Shown here: piece by piece, positions 1-7,529 of the stretch | How the letters are laid out: the number at the start of each line of letters is the position of its first letter | How positions within the stretch are numbered: the stretch's first letter is position 1 | From: Bdellovibrionaceae bacterium UBA6776 | GTDB lineage: Bacteria; Bdellovibrionota; Bdellovibrionia; Bdellovibrionales; UBA1609 | Assembly (NCBI GenBank): GCA_002453155.1 | Contig: DKGG01000049.1 | Location: 1 to 19,998, forward strand | Direction: 5' to 3' | DNA: 19,998 nt | Translations under genes and position numbers: made by a program | Notes under the pieces: generated by a model | What the model saw: only the letters and a program-made list of their open reading frames with translations | The model's database searches: none | Told to the model about the DNA's origin: nothing

Positions 1-219
1 CCCCACAATAAAAACCGGAGAGGGTGGCTCAGGCGGTTCCCAAAAGGGTCACCCTGTTAAATAAAGATTTCAGGGCCACCTGGGACCCTGAAAGGGCTAC
101 ATTTTCTCTGTCAAAACTCTTTTCAGCTCGCTCCGGCTCTTCCTTCAAAATTTCATAGGGAGAGCCGCCACTCAGATAAGCTTTTCAAAGACCCAAAAAC
201 TCTTTCAAAAAATTTTCGG
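1..219. other. left-edge stretch without a convincing gene
   Basis: There is no ATG in this stretch. Frame 2 reads from the window edge to a TAA at 62-64 and could be the last 20 codons of a plus-strand gene cut by the edge; its Gly/Ser-rich sequence recalls a disordered C-terminus, but that is weak. An inverted repeat TTTCAGGG (68-75) / CCCTGAAA (86-93) follows that stop without a T-run. From 61 to 309 one plus-strand frame stays open and leads into the lipoprotein-like frame described next. Confidence 0.2.
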
Positions 220-309
220 TTGGCCCTGGGATTGCTCTTAAGTCTCTCTGTCGCTTTCGCAGGATGCGATTCGACGCTTAAACCAACCCAAAGGAAGATC
301 ATGGATTGA
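220..309 (+). CDS. possible very small lipoprotein without a good start codon
   Basis: This frame encodes a textbook lipoprotein signal: basic residues (K-N-F-R, just upstream of 220), a Leu/Ala-rich hydrophobic core, then a lipobox-like A-F-A-G-C. About 14 mostly polar residues follow before a TGA at 307-309. It ends 16 bases before a strong terminator, which suggests the segment is transcribed on this strand, and its size recalls entericidin-like small lipoproteins. The difficulty is the start. The only canonical codon in frame is TTG at 220, which has no Shine-Dalgarno sequence and leaves out the basic residues; the frame upstream has no ATG, GTG or other TTG back to the stop at 58. It may be a decayed gene, use a rare start, or carry a frameshift. 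Function is unknown. Confidence 0.3.
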   Translation: MALGLLLSLSVAFAGCDSTLKPTQRKIMD

Positions 310-325
310 TTTTCCGCCCTCCGTC

Positions 326-364
326 CGCTCGCCTTCCATGAACAGGAAGGCGAGCGTCTTTTTT
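326..364 (+). terminator. strong rho-independent terminator
   Basis: A perfect 12-bp stem (326-337 with 345-356, CGCTCGCCTTCC and its complement) closes a 7-base loop and is followed by TCTTTTTT. It lies just after the lipoprotein-like frame and insulates it from the penicillin-binding protein gene. Confidence 0.88.
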
Positions 365-405
365 CTAAGCACTCCTGTCCTATTTACAGACCCCATTGCT
401 CAAAT

Positions 406-435
406 TTGACGCATAACAATATTTTGAGGTACAAC
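406..435 (+). promoter_or_regulatory. candidate sigma-70-type promoter for the PBP operon
   Basis: TTGACG (406-411) matches the -35 consensus at five of six positions. It is followed after 18 bases by TACAAC (430-435), a four-of-six -10 match. This is the only clear promoter-like pair between the upstream terminator and the start codon at 470. Transcription would start near 442, giving a leader of about 28 bases. Confidence 0.45.
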
Positions 436-469
436 GCGTTAAGCATCTGGAAAAAATGGAGTTTTATTG

Positions 470-3400
470 ATGTCTTTTTCAATCGCCTCGGCCCTAGCGC
501 TGCTGCTCACCCTTGGACAAATCTTTTTGATGGATGGCCAGTTCCAAAAACTGGATCCGCGCTATGACCGCGACAAGGCCATCACTCAATTGAGAAATGC
601 CTGCCATATGATCATGGAACAAGATGTGATCAAGGTGATGAACCCGCAGCAAATCATTGCGGATCAAAAAAGCGGGACGGTCTATCAGCAAGAACAGGTC
701 GAAAAGGAACTTAAGGGACTGTGTCTTAAAGAAAAAATTGATTACATCAAAACACACGGCAAAGGCTCAAAGCCCCCCGAGTGTGACATGGACGCCTTAA
801 AGGAAAAACTTCTGGCCGAAAAAGGCCAATCTTCAAAAGGCGCTTTGGATGGCGGCCTGGAAGTCTTTAAAGACTTCACCATGACCGATGCCATTGCACT
901 TTATGATTATCTTTGCGCGCCCAACCCTACGGACTCCATTCCCGAAAAATTGGACTTGGACAAGGTGCTTGCGATTTTCAACTCGTCTGTTGATGAGGCC
1001 GTCAATGCGGACCTTTCCAAATTGAGTGAGCCCTCTCTTCCACAAAGCTCCCTGATTTACTCTTTAGATGGAACGGAAGAGCTGGGTGAAATCTACTCCA
1101 AAGAGAACCGTCGCACATGGGTTCCGCTCAATCAAATTCCCGACGTCGTAAAACAGGCCTTTCTTTCTGCAGAGGATAAAAACTTTTACTCTCACAAAGG
1201 CGTGGAACTTAAGGGCGTTTTGAATGGCTTTCTTCGTTTTATCGAAAAAGGCGTTGTGATCGGCGGATCCACATTGACCCAACAGGTGGTGAAAAACGTC
1301 ATTTTATCCAGTGACATTTCTTTAGAGCGAAAAATCAAAGAGATGATGATCGCCTCCCGTGTGGAGAAATCTTACTCGAAGGATGAGATTCTTGAAGTCT
1401 ATTTAAACTTGATCAACCTCGGTCGAAACTCCTGGGGACTTCAAAAAGCGACCGAAAATTATTTTGGCGACAAGTATGTTTCGGACCTGGGTTTAAAAGA
1501 AGCGGTGTTTTTTGCCGGAATCACCCATGGTCCAAATTTATACGAACCTGACCTTTATATGACTCGCATCCAAAAGCGAGTTCCCTACGTTCTTAAAGAA
1601 ATGCGTGAAAACGGTTACATCACGAAAGAACAAGAGGAATCTGTAGATCCCACCACATTAAAATTTACTCCACGAAAAGTGGTGCACTCGTCTTATTTTC
1701 ACCAATCCATTCAAACAGAGCTGGAAGAACGCCTTGGAAAAGACGCCGCCAACAAAGGGGGATTTTATCTGTTCTCCACTCAAATCCCCAGCATGCAAAA
1801 AGCTTTGGAAAAAGGCCTTCAACAGCAGCTTTATGATTTTGAAGAGGGAAAAGGCCGTCTTAAGTGGAAAGAGCCTTTGGGCAATTTGATCAACCGGGAT
1901 TTTAATGATCTGACCTTAGAAGAGCAGGCCATTTTCGCAGACGAGCGCCAATGGTCCAAACGACTTTTGAACTTTAGAAGTCTGTATCAAGATGTGCAGT
2001 GGCCCATTGCCGTTGTCCTCAATAAAGACAGCGACGGCACTCTGATGGGAATTTTGAAGTTGGATGGGACCACCGATTTCAAAAATCTCCATCACTCCAG
2101 ACAAGGATGGGCCGATCAAGCCTACAGGTCCTTAAAAATTGGCGATGTGGTGTTTGTAGACTTCAACGACAACACGGTTTCTCTTCGCACCTTCCCTACG
2201 GTCCAAGCCGCGGCGGTGGTGATGGAGGCAAAGACCGGACGAGTGCTCGCTTTGACCGGTGGATTCTCATTCCACCAAAGTGAGTTGAACCGCGCCCTTC
2301 ACTCCATTCGCCAACCCGGATCCACGGTGAAGCCTTTTACCTATTTGTCTGCTTTGACCCGAGGAATTCAGCCAGACCAAATCATTGCCAATGCTCCTGT
2401 ATATTTTGATCCCATTCACATTCCAGGAGAAAGAAAAATTCGCCGCTTTCGAAAGTGCAATGCCTGGTCGGTCAGAAACTACTCTTCCGGTGGCCCCGCT
2501 TCCATGTCGCTTCGAAGAGGACTTGAAACTTCCAACAACCGCGTCACCGCAAGAATCCTGAAGCTGACCGAACCTGGAAATCACGAACTGGGCTTGGAAT
2601 ATGTGCGAAACATCTTTCAAGACTTTGGCATCTATGACCAACCTGAAGACTGCTATCCCATCATTTTAGGATCCCAAGAAACCAATGTGGTGCGCATGGC
2701 TCGTGCTTACGCCGCCATCGCCAATGGTGGAACACTGGTCGAGCCCCACTATTTAGACACTGAGAAAAACAGTGGATTGATTCAAAAAGCGCCCGAGTCT
2801 CGGCCCATTTTTTCTGCAGACCCCGTGGCCCTTTTTCAGTTGAAAAACATTTTAGGTGGAGTGGTTGAACGTGGAACCGCCACCGTCTTAAAAGAATATG
2901 CCGGATACGTGGCTGGAAAAACCGGAACCTCAACCTCCTACAATGACGCTTGGTTTGTGGGTTTCTCCAATGACATTGTTGTGAGTGTTTGGGTGGGGTA
3001 CGATAACGGAAATGAAAATGGAAAAAAACGCATCCTTGGTGGCGGCGGAACCGGTGGAGGTCTTGCGGCACCCATTGCAAAAGGTGTGTTTGAAGAGTCG
3101 TTCAAGATCTATCCAAAGACCTCTTTGCTAAGCAATCCTCCTCCCGGAGTTCGACTTTACAGAGAAAACGGTATCATTGAGTCTTACCGAGATGGATATG
3201 CTCCAGGCCGCGCCCAAGAGTGGGATCCTCGCTATGACGAAAATTTGGTGAGTGAACTTGAAGCGCCTCGTTTGGAACTGACTTCGCCCTTTGAAAGTGA
3301 TCCCCGCGATTTCAATGGTGACTTCAATCGAAATTTCGACGACGGAAATGATTTGGGCCAACCTCCTCGATCCTTGCGTCGAAACGAACCCCGTCAAAGC

Positions 3401-3475
3401 CCTCGAAATACTAAAAAACGAAAAAAATCCCGCGCCGAAATCGCCATCGAAAATGGTCGCGGCGGACTTTACTAA
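470..3475 (+). CDS. class A penicillin-binding protein (peptidoglycan glycosyltransferase/transpeptidase)
   Basis: This bifunctional enzyme would polymerise lipid II into glycan strands and cross-link the stem peptides, anchored in the inner membrane and facing the periplasm. The protein is 1001 residues. A hydrophobic anchor (about 3-21) follows an almost absent cytoplasmic tail. Residues 25-200 form a Lys/Glu-rich segment with four cysteines (45, 85, 105, 149) that I do not recognise. The GT51 domain shows E-D-K-N-F-Y-S-H-K-G (catalytic Glu235) and GGSTLTQQ from residue 265. The transpeptidase domain has S-T-V-K (nucleophile Ser618), S-N-N (688-690) and K-T-G (817-819). The C-terminal 60 residues are charged, Asn/Arg-rich and probably disordered. 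ATG 470 is preferred over the in-frame TTG 467 because TGGAG lies 8 bases upstream. The next gene begins 9 bases after the stop, so the two are probably cotranscribed. Confidence 0.97.
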   Translation: MSFSIASALALLLTLGQIFLMDGQFQKLDPRYDRDKAITQLRNACHMIMEQDVIKVMNPQQIIADQKSGTVYQQEQVEKELKGLCLKEKIDYIKTHGKGSKPPECDMDALKEKLLAEKGQSSKGALDGGLEVFKDFTMTDAIALYDYLCAPNPTDSIPEKLDLDKVLAIFNSSVDEAVNADLSKLSEPSLPQSSLIYSLDGTEELGEIYSKENRRTWVPLNQIPDVVKQAFLSAEDKNFYSHKGVELKGVLNGFLRFIEKGVVIGGSTLTQQVVKNVILSSDISLERKIKEMMIASRVEKSYSKDEILEVYLNLINLGRNSWGLQKATENYFGDKYVSDLGLKEAVFFAGITHGPNLYEPDLYMTRIQKRVPYVLKEMRENGYITKEQEESVDPTTLKFTPRKVVHSSYFHQSIQTELEERLGKDAANKGGFYLFSTQIPSMQKALEKGLQQQLYDFEEGKGRLKWKEPLGNLINRDFNDLTLEEQAIFADERQWSKRLLNFRSLYQDVQWPIAVVLNKDSDGTLMGILKLDGTTDFKNLHHSRQGWADQAYRSLKIGDVVFVDFNDNTVSLRTFPTVQAAAVVMEAKTGRVLALTGGFSFHQSELNRALHSIRQPGSTVKPFTYLSALTRGIQPDQIIANAPVYFDPIHIPGERKIRRFRKCNAWSVRNYSSGGPASMSLRRGLETSNNRVTARILKLTEPGNHELGLEYVRNIFQDFGIYDQPEDCYPIILGSQETNVVRMARAYAAIANGGTLVEPHYLDTEKNSGLIQKAPESRPIFSADPVALFQLKNILGGVVERGTATVLKEYAGYVAGKTGTSTSYNDAWFVGFSNDIVVSVWVGYDNGNENGKKRILGGGGTGGGLAAPIAKGVFEESFKIYPKTSLLSNPPPGVRLYRENGIIESYRDGYAPGRAQEWDPRYDENLVSELEAPRLELTSPFESDPRDFNGDFNRNFDDGNDLGQPPRSLRRNEPRQSPRNTKKRKKSRAEIAIENGRGGLY

Positions 3476-3484
3476 GGAAGGAAA

Positions 3485-4555
3485 ATGTTTATGAAAATTT
3501 TAAAGATCAGTCTTTTAGGAGCCTTGCTGACGAGTGTGGTTTCTCAAGCACAAGTCCCCGAAGACATGGGATTTCTTGGTAAGGATCCCGCCGCATGGGG
3601 CGAAGAGATTTCTATGGTTATTGATGCCCAGCTGATTGAAGGCGTGGACTACGGAACGGTTTTTTTGGCGAAGAAAATTGCGAACTCTCCCGACTGGAGT
3701 GACTCTGTTTTAAAAGAGTCTCAATTGTTTGAGGGATACCGATCTTTTGAGTCTTATTTGGTGGAGCAAGACACCAATGATCGCGTTTTGTTTGGGGCTG
3801 AAGGTGCCGTGGTTGTTCATAAGGCTTTGGATCAAAACGATCTGAACAAATTAAAAGATCCAGAATTTTTATCGAAAATGGATTCCTCTTTTAACCATAC
3901 GGTTCTTCCTCAAAGTGAGGCCGTTCAGGAATTTCTTAAAGGTCAAGCCGAGGGGCGCGATTCTGCTTTGGCGGCCATTGAAGCACGGGCAAAGGCCAGC
4001 CGTCGCATCAGCGATCAAAAGATTGCCACGTGGAAAGAGCGTGTGGAGAGACAATATGAGGCCAACATCAATCCTTCAAGAATGACTTTGTGTTCAGACT
4101 CTGAATCGGTGTGCATGAAATCCTCGGCCATTTTCAGTCCAGAGTTGAGAGCCACAATGAAAAGTTTGAAGGAGTCCAGCTTTGTGCCTTCGAGTCTTTC
4201 GAACAAGGTTCCCGATCGCATTGATTTTTTCAGCGAGCTTCGCTCGGCGGGCAAAGGTGAGCTGGAAGGGGCTCAAGCCGGAGTGGTTCAAACAGGATTT
4301 TTGGCCAACAAATTTATTATCTCTACAAAGACCAAGGTTCTTGCTTACAACCTAGGAAACCAAAGCACCCTTTTGGTGGCAAAGGTTTATGTTGAGGTGG
4401 AGTTGGACGATGTGGAAAAGTACAGCATCCCTGGCGTGATCAACATTCGAGATTTCATGATGGGTGAATCTGCTTTTAACAGCCCGGTGGATTTTCGCAA
4501 AGGGCTTCCCGCTTACTCTTCGGATTTGTTGAAGTCCTTGGCCAGTGAGCTTTAA
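3485..4555 (+). CDS. exported protein of unknown function, cotranscribed with the PBP
   Basis: I do not recognise a family. The 356-residue product starts with a Sec signal peptide: a Lys-containing start, a Leu-rich core, and likely cleavage after S-Q-A near residue 22. The mature part is soluble-looking, with mixed charge, no further membrane segment and only two cysteines (in a C-S-D-S-E-S-V-C motif near residue 202), which could form a disulfide. A helical Glu/Lys-rich stretch lies around 150-195. The gene follows the penicillin-binding protein by 9 bases and has its own AAGGAAGGA site (3474-3482). ATG 3491, which gives a more typical M-K-I-L start, fits that site equally well. The context suggests a periplasmic partner in cell-wall synthesis, but that is inference from position only. 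Confidence 0.85.
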   Translation: MFMKILKISLLGALLTSVVSQAQVPEDMGFLGKDPAAWGEEISMVIDAQLIEGVDYGTVFLAKKIANSPDWSDSVLKESQLFEGYRSFESYLVEQDTNDRVLFGAEGAVVVHKALDQNDLNKLKDPEFLSKMDSSFNHTVLPQSEAVQEFLKGQAEGRDSALAAIEARAKASRRISDQKIATWKERVERQYEANINPSRMTLCSDSESVCMKSSAIFSPELRATMKSLKESSFVPSSLSNKVPDRIDFFSELRSAGKGELEGAQAGVVQTGFLANKFIISTKTKVLAYNLGNQSTLLVAKVYVEVELDDVEKYSIPGVINIRDFMMGESAFNSPVDFRKGLPAYSSDLLKSLASEL

Positions 4556-4582
4556 GTTTGTTGTTCTCTGTTTTGTTTTGCT

Positions 4583-4618
4583 AAAGAATGGCGCTTTGGA
4601 TGAGCGCCTTTCTTTTTT
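4583..4618 (+). terminator. terminator of the PBP operon
   Basis: AAAGAA-T-GGCGCT (4583-4595) pairs with AGCGCC-T-TTCTTT (4603-4615) around a 7-base loop. That is 12 pairs with a single T:T mismatch, and the 3' arm runs straight into T-rich sequence. It begins 28 bases after the exported-protein stop codon. The T-run is immediately continued by the octamer repeat. Confidence 0.8.
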
Positions 4619-4746
4619 GGATTTTTGGATTTTTGGATTTTTGGATTCTTGGATTCTTGGATTCTTGGATTTTTGGATTTTTGGATTTTTGGATTCTTGG
4701 ATTCTTGGATTCTTGGATTCTTGGATTCTTGGATTCTTGGATTCTT
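4619..4746. repeat. octanucleotide minisatellite, 16 perfect units
   Basis: Sixteen head-to-tail 8-bp units GGATTYTT fill 128 bp without an indel. Only the sixth base varies. In order the units read T T T C C C T T T C C C C C C C, so a 48-bp block of TTTCCC occurs twice and is followed by four more C-type units. Eight is not a multiple of three, so each strand stays open in several frames and produces artificial low-complexity reading frames. An isolated GGATTCTT also occurs at about 4783-4790. Confidence 0.98.
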
Positions 4747-4798
4747 GGAAGAAAAAGTGGCGCCCTCTTTCCTCTCGCAACAGGATTCTTATTCAACG

Positions 4799-5278
4799 CT
4801 ATGAATCGGGCACCTTCCTTCGTGGCTGATATTCCCAAAAACCAAATACTTCCATTTCATTCTTGAAGATATAGTTGTTTACATTCCAAATTTCTCTGCC
4901 CCAACTCAAAACTCTTGTGAAGGGCCGAAACTTCCAAAGTCCCCGCCCCAGCTTCCGCGCAATCAATCCCGTAAGCGCCCGAATAAATTTGATGTAGGAA
5001 TTTCGATCCCAAATTCGAATTAAGAGGTGGATGTGATTTCTCTGCACACTCCACGTCAAGATACGATGACCAAATTTTTGAGACTGTTTGTGGAGGGTTC
5101 TTTGAATAAAATCTCTATTGCGAAATAGAGTGATCTTGTTTGCCTTCAAAACCAAATGCATGGGCTTTTTTGAGGACAAGGTTCTCTTTTGTTTTCTGGA
5201 ATTTTCAAGAGATCCTCCGCACTCAAGATTTGGTTTGGGAATGAGGTCCAATTGTTTTATTTTTGATCTTGCATTCAT
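4799..5278 (-). CDS. REP-associated tyrosine transposase-like protein (Y1/HUH endonuclease)
   Basis: The product (159 residues) has the layout of the short Y1 transposase family (IS200/IS605-like, RAYT branch), which nicks and joins single-stranded DNA through a 5'-phosphotyrosine. The HUH metal-binding motif is present as N-H-I-H-L-L-I (about residues 81-87). A candidate catalytic tyrosine lies in the C-terminal helix, N-N-Y-I-F-K-N (about 139). The N-terminal C-G-G-S followed by basic residues and P-M-H-L-V-L-K is typical of chromosomal RAYTs. The length is complete for the family and the frame is intact. I see no inverted-repeat insertion ends and no tnpB, so it is not an obvious mobile IS. 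The Shine-Dalgarno sequence is weak. The gene points toward the octamer minisatellite, whose edge is about 50 bp beyond its stop codon. Confidence 0.85.
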   Translation of the reverse strand: MNARSKIKQLDLIPKPNLECGGSLENSRKQKRTLSSKKPMHLVLKANKITLFRNRDFIQRTLHKQSQKFGHRILTWSVQRNHIHLLIRIWDRNSYIKFIRALTGLIARKLGRGLWKFRPFTRVLSWGREIWNVNNYIFKNEMEVFGFWEYQPRRKVPDS

Positions 5279-5595
5279 TTGAGGTCACTCTAACACGACT
5301 TTTAAAAATGGATTTTCATGTGTTTCTTAAAGACAATTTCACTTTCAAAAACCCTTCCCATAGAATTTCTAAACTGTCTGTGACTTCGCCCTTTCATCAT
5401 AAAATACAAAGATATCCCCGGACTCTCTTTTATTCAGAACTCCACTTCAAGCCCCCATTAAACAACCAAAAATCCCGTCAATAAAATTCATCCCTGACGC
5501 GATTAGCTCTGTAAAAAGATTTTAAAATCTGTTTTTGGCAAAAAAAAGCCCACTTAATCAATGAGCCTTCAAATTCATAGGTAGCACTCTCAGAA
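5279..5595. other. A+T-rich intergenic stretch
   Basis: This 317-bp gap lies between the starts of the RAYT-like gene and the 3' end of the next minus-strand gene. A 73-codon plus-strand frame (5263-5484) overlaps it but has no Shine-Dalgarno sequence and low-information composition. Apart from the terminator-like hairpin at 5540-5569 I see no gene, long palindrome or repeat. It should hold the RAYT promoter, which I could not identify. Confidence 0.6.
5540..5569 (-). terminator. probable terminator of the small secreted-protein gene
   Basis: Read on the minus strand, AAGGCTCATT, the loop GATT and AAGTGGGCTT form a ten-position stem with one mismatch and two G:T pairs. It is followed by a run of six more T. 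It lies 26 bases beyond the stop of the gene at 5596-6039. Confidence 0.6.
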
Positions 5596-6039
5596 TTATC
5601 GTGAATTAACACAAGTGGTGACATCACCAACACTTTTAATGGTCGATTTAACTAACGAGAGATCGCCAGTTTTCAAAATTTTATCCGGCACTATTAAGGT
5701 GTTGACCAAAAAATATGAGTTAGTGAGCCCTAAGCGCGAATCTTTGACTCTCACTTTAACAGTAACCAACAACTCGTCTTCTGGGAAAAGACACGTTCTA
5801 AAGTCATCAGAATCTCCATAAAGTCCAGCACTTGCATCAATAATTATGTCTTTCGCCTTTGAGATATCTCCGTATTGTTCTTTGAGAGACTCTAAGATCA
5901 AATTTCTGATTTTCACATCCGTATAGTATGGACTCGGATCCAGCAAATGAGGGCGTTTTTCTTCAAGAAAAGCGGCATTCGATAATTGAACAAACGAAAA
6001 AGTGACCATAGCAATAAGCAATCTAAAAATTTTATGCAC
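5596..6039 (-). CDS. small secreted protein of unknown function
   Basis: The product is 147 residues with a clear Sec signal peptide: basic H-K near the start, a hydrophobic core, and likely cleavage after S-N-A at residue 22. The mature 125 residues look like a compact alpha/beta domain with two cysteines (about 105 in the precursor and near the C-terminus) that could pair in the periplasm. I recognise no family. The start is GTG at 6039, chosen because GGGAGG lies 5 bases upstream of it. The gene is divergent from the lipoprotein protease, sharing a 230-bp intergenic region. A link such as inhibitor, substrate or accessory factor is possible but is only positional inference. Confidence 0.8.
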   Translation of the reverse strand: MHKIFRLLIAMVTFSFVQLSNAAFLEEKRPHLLDPSPYYTDVKIRNLILESLKEQYGDISKAKDIIIDASAGLYGDSDDFRTCLFPEDELLVTVKVRVKDSRLGLTNSYFLVNTLIVPDKILKTGDLSLVKSTIKSVGDVTTCVNSR

Positions 6040-6220
6040 TTGGACCTCCCAAAAGGTATTGTTTGCACTAGCTTCAAGTCACAGGCCAAAATCAAATGCC
6101 TCAAATCCAAGGTATCGCGCAAACGCACCAGCAAAACTGCCAACCCACCTAATCAAAAGCCCTAAATCGTCACCATATTGTCAGATTTACTTTCGAGCTA
6201 TATCAAGAGCGATCTGCGAT

Positions 6221-6236
6221 TGGCATATCCTGTGCT
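6221..6236 (+). promoter_or_regulatory. candidate sigma-54 promoter of the protease gene
   Basis: TGGCAT (6221-6226) and TGCT (6233-6236) keep the invariant -24 GG (6222-6223) and -12 GC (6234-6235) separated by exactly ten bases. Nine of the ten TGGCAC/TTGC consensus positions plus the trailing T were checked; two differ (C to T at -24, first T to G at -12). Transcription would start near 6247, leaving a 23-base leader that contains the AAGGAG site. Confidence 0.45.
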
Positions 6237-6269
6237 TACCCCTTTCACGACTGTAAAAAGGAGTTTTAC

Positions 6270-7457
6270 ATGAAATTTGGAAAAATGAATTTTGCCGCAA
6301 TATTACTTTTAACAGCATCTACCATTATGACTGGATGTAGTGATCCAGATCCAAATCCGGTGGCGGCAATTTCCGCTGGAAAAGAAGATGTTGCCGGCGA
6401 AAAGCCAAGTGGTACTGATTATTCTAATACAACTCTTCTAAAAGAACTCAATGTTCAAATCAAATCTCACTATCAAAATGGAGTCGCCAAAGGAAGTGGC
6501 GTTTGCTTGGACAAGAGAACGATTGTGACAAACTACCATGTCGTCTATCCCACTCGTGGAAAGCTTAATAAAATCGTCGTTAAAAATCTAAAGGGCCAAA
6601 CTGCCAATGTTGAATCCATTGTGGTCACTAAACTCGAAAACGACCTTGCCGTGCTCAAATTGGAAAAGGACTTGTGCGAAACATGGGTCCTTCCTCAAGA
6701 TATTCTGTCATTAAAGCCTACAGTCACCGATGTCATTCATGTTGGAAACCCTTCGAATTTAGATTGGCAAGTGCGTTCTGGAAGAATGGATCCACCCATC
6801 TCCCTAAAGAGTTTGTCAAATTCCATCTTAGAGCGAATTGACTGGATTTCTGCAGACACGATGGTTGCGCAAACGACCATCGACACTACCCATGGCTCAA
6901 GTGGCGGCGGCGTCTATTCCAAAGATGGCCTCGTCGGGATTCTTTTTGCCGGAGGGACTTTTAATGGAAAACAAGAAGTTCTCGTAATTTCAGCCGCGCT
7001 ACTTAAGGAAATGCGAGAAGACCTGGACACTGTAAGCTTTAAGAAAATGCAGAAAGCGAATATCAATAAAAACTTTTTAAGCATCCAGGTAAACTATGAA
7101 ACCACTCACTTTTTACTAAGCCCTCGATATGATATGGACAAGCCAAATGGTGTAAGCGCAAGCTCATTAATGAAACCTGATTTATTCACCGAGCCGTTAT
7201 TCAATACCGCCATGCAATCGAAAATGCGGATGATTCAATTCTATAACTTCAATCCGAATGTGACTGCTGTCGTGATTTTCTCAGATCGAAATGGAGATGG
7301 AAAGACTGACTTGATGCTCATATTGGGTGTTCCTGGAATCTTAAAAGAACTCCCCGAGCAACTGAGCTTCAACCAAGTTCGAGATGCCGGATATTTAATT
7401 CTCTCAGACTCAGACTACGATGGATGGATCAATGAAGCATCCGCTCATAAAATGTAA
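6270..7457 (+). CDS. lipoprotein trypsin-like serine protease with C-terminal calcium-loop motifs
   Basis: This is a predicted surface or periplasmic serine protease of 395 residues. The lipoprotein signal ends in M-T-G-C (Cys23); Ser at +2 favours outer-membrane sorting under the usual rule. A low-complexity linker leads into a trypsin/HtrA-type fold with the triad His90 (T-N-Y-H-V-V), Asp125 (N-D-L-A-V-L) and Ser211 (G-S-S-G-G-G). No PDZ domain follows. The last 130 residues form a separate domain with two Asp-rich loops, D-R-N-G-D-G-K-T-D from 339 and D-S-D-Y-D-G-W-I-N-E from 380, resembling EF-hand/dockerin calcium loops. The start is well supported by AAGGAG six bases upstream. It is a single-gene unit with its own terminator, behind a possible sigma-54 promoter. 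The substrate is unknown. Confidence 0.92.
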   Translation: MKFGKMNFAAILLLTASTIMTGCSDPDPNPVAAISAGKEDVAGEKPSGTDYSNTTLLKELNVQIKSHYQNGVAKGSGVCLDKRTIVTNYHVVYPTRGKLNKIVVKNLKGQTANVESIVVTKLENDLAVLKLEKDLCETWVLPQDILSLKPTVTDVIHVGNPSNLDWQVRSGRMDPPISLKSLSNSILERIDWISADTMVAQTTIDTTHGSSGGGVYSKDGLVGILFAGGTFNGKQEVLVISAALLKEMREDLDTVSFKKMQKANINKNFLSIQVNYETTHFLLSPRYDMDKPNGVSASSLMKPDLFTEPLFNTAMQSKMRMIQFYNFNPNVTAVVIFSDRNGDGKTDLMLILGVPGILKELPEQLSFNQVRDAGYLILSDSDYDGWINEASAHKM

Positions 7458-7490
7458 TACTTCTCCCTAGAGTCCTCATATTCATGAGAC

Positions 7491-7529
7491 AAAAAAATCC
7501 CTCTCCTAGTCCAGAGAGGGATTTTTTTT
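7491..7529. terminator. strong, bidirectional terminator
   Basis: ATCCCTCTC (7497-7505) pairs perfectly with GAGAGGGAT (7514-7522). The A-run at 7491-7497 and T-run at 7522-7529 extend the stem and supply a U-tract in either direction. On the plus strand it closes the protease transcript. Confidence 0.9.

Noticed and set aside
4352..4866. Open frames of 85-142 codons on both strands through the minisatellite
   Set aside because: An 8-bp unit without stops is open in several frames. The proteins are repeats of one short peptide with no ribosome site, so they are artefacts.
4799..5278. Complete IS200/IS605-type insertion sequence
   Set aside because: I found no subterminal palindromes in an IS-like arrangement, no tnpB and no target-site signature; an orphan RAYT fits better.
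5263..5484. 73-codon plus-strand frame in the gap after the RAYT gene
   Set aside because: It has no ribosome site, promoter or recognisable feature, and it starts inside the transposase gene.
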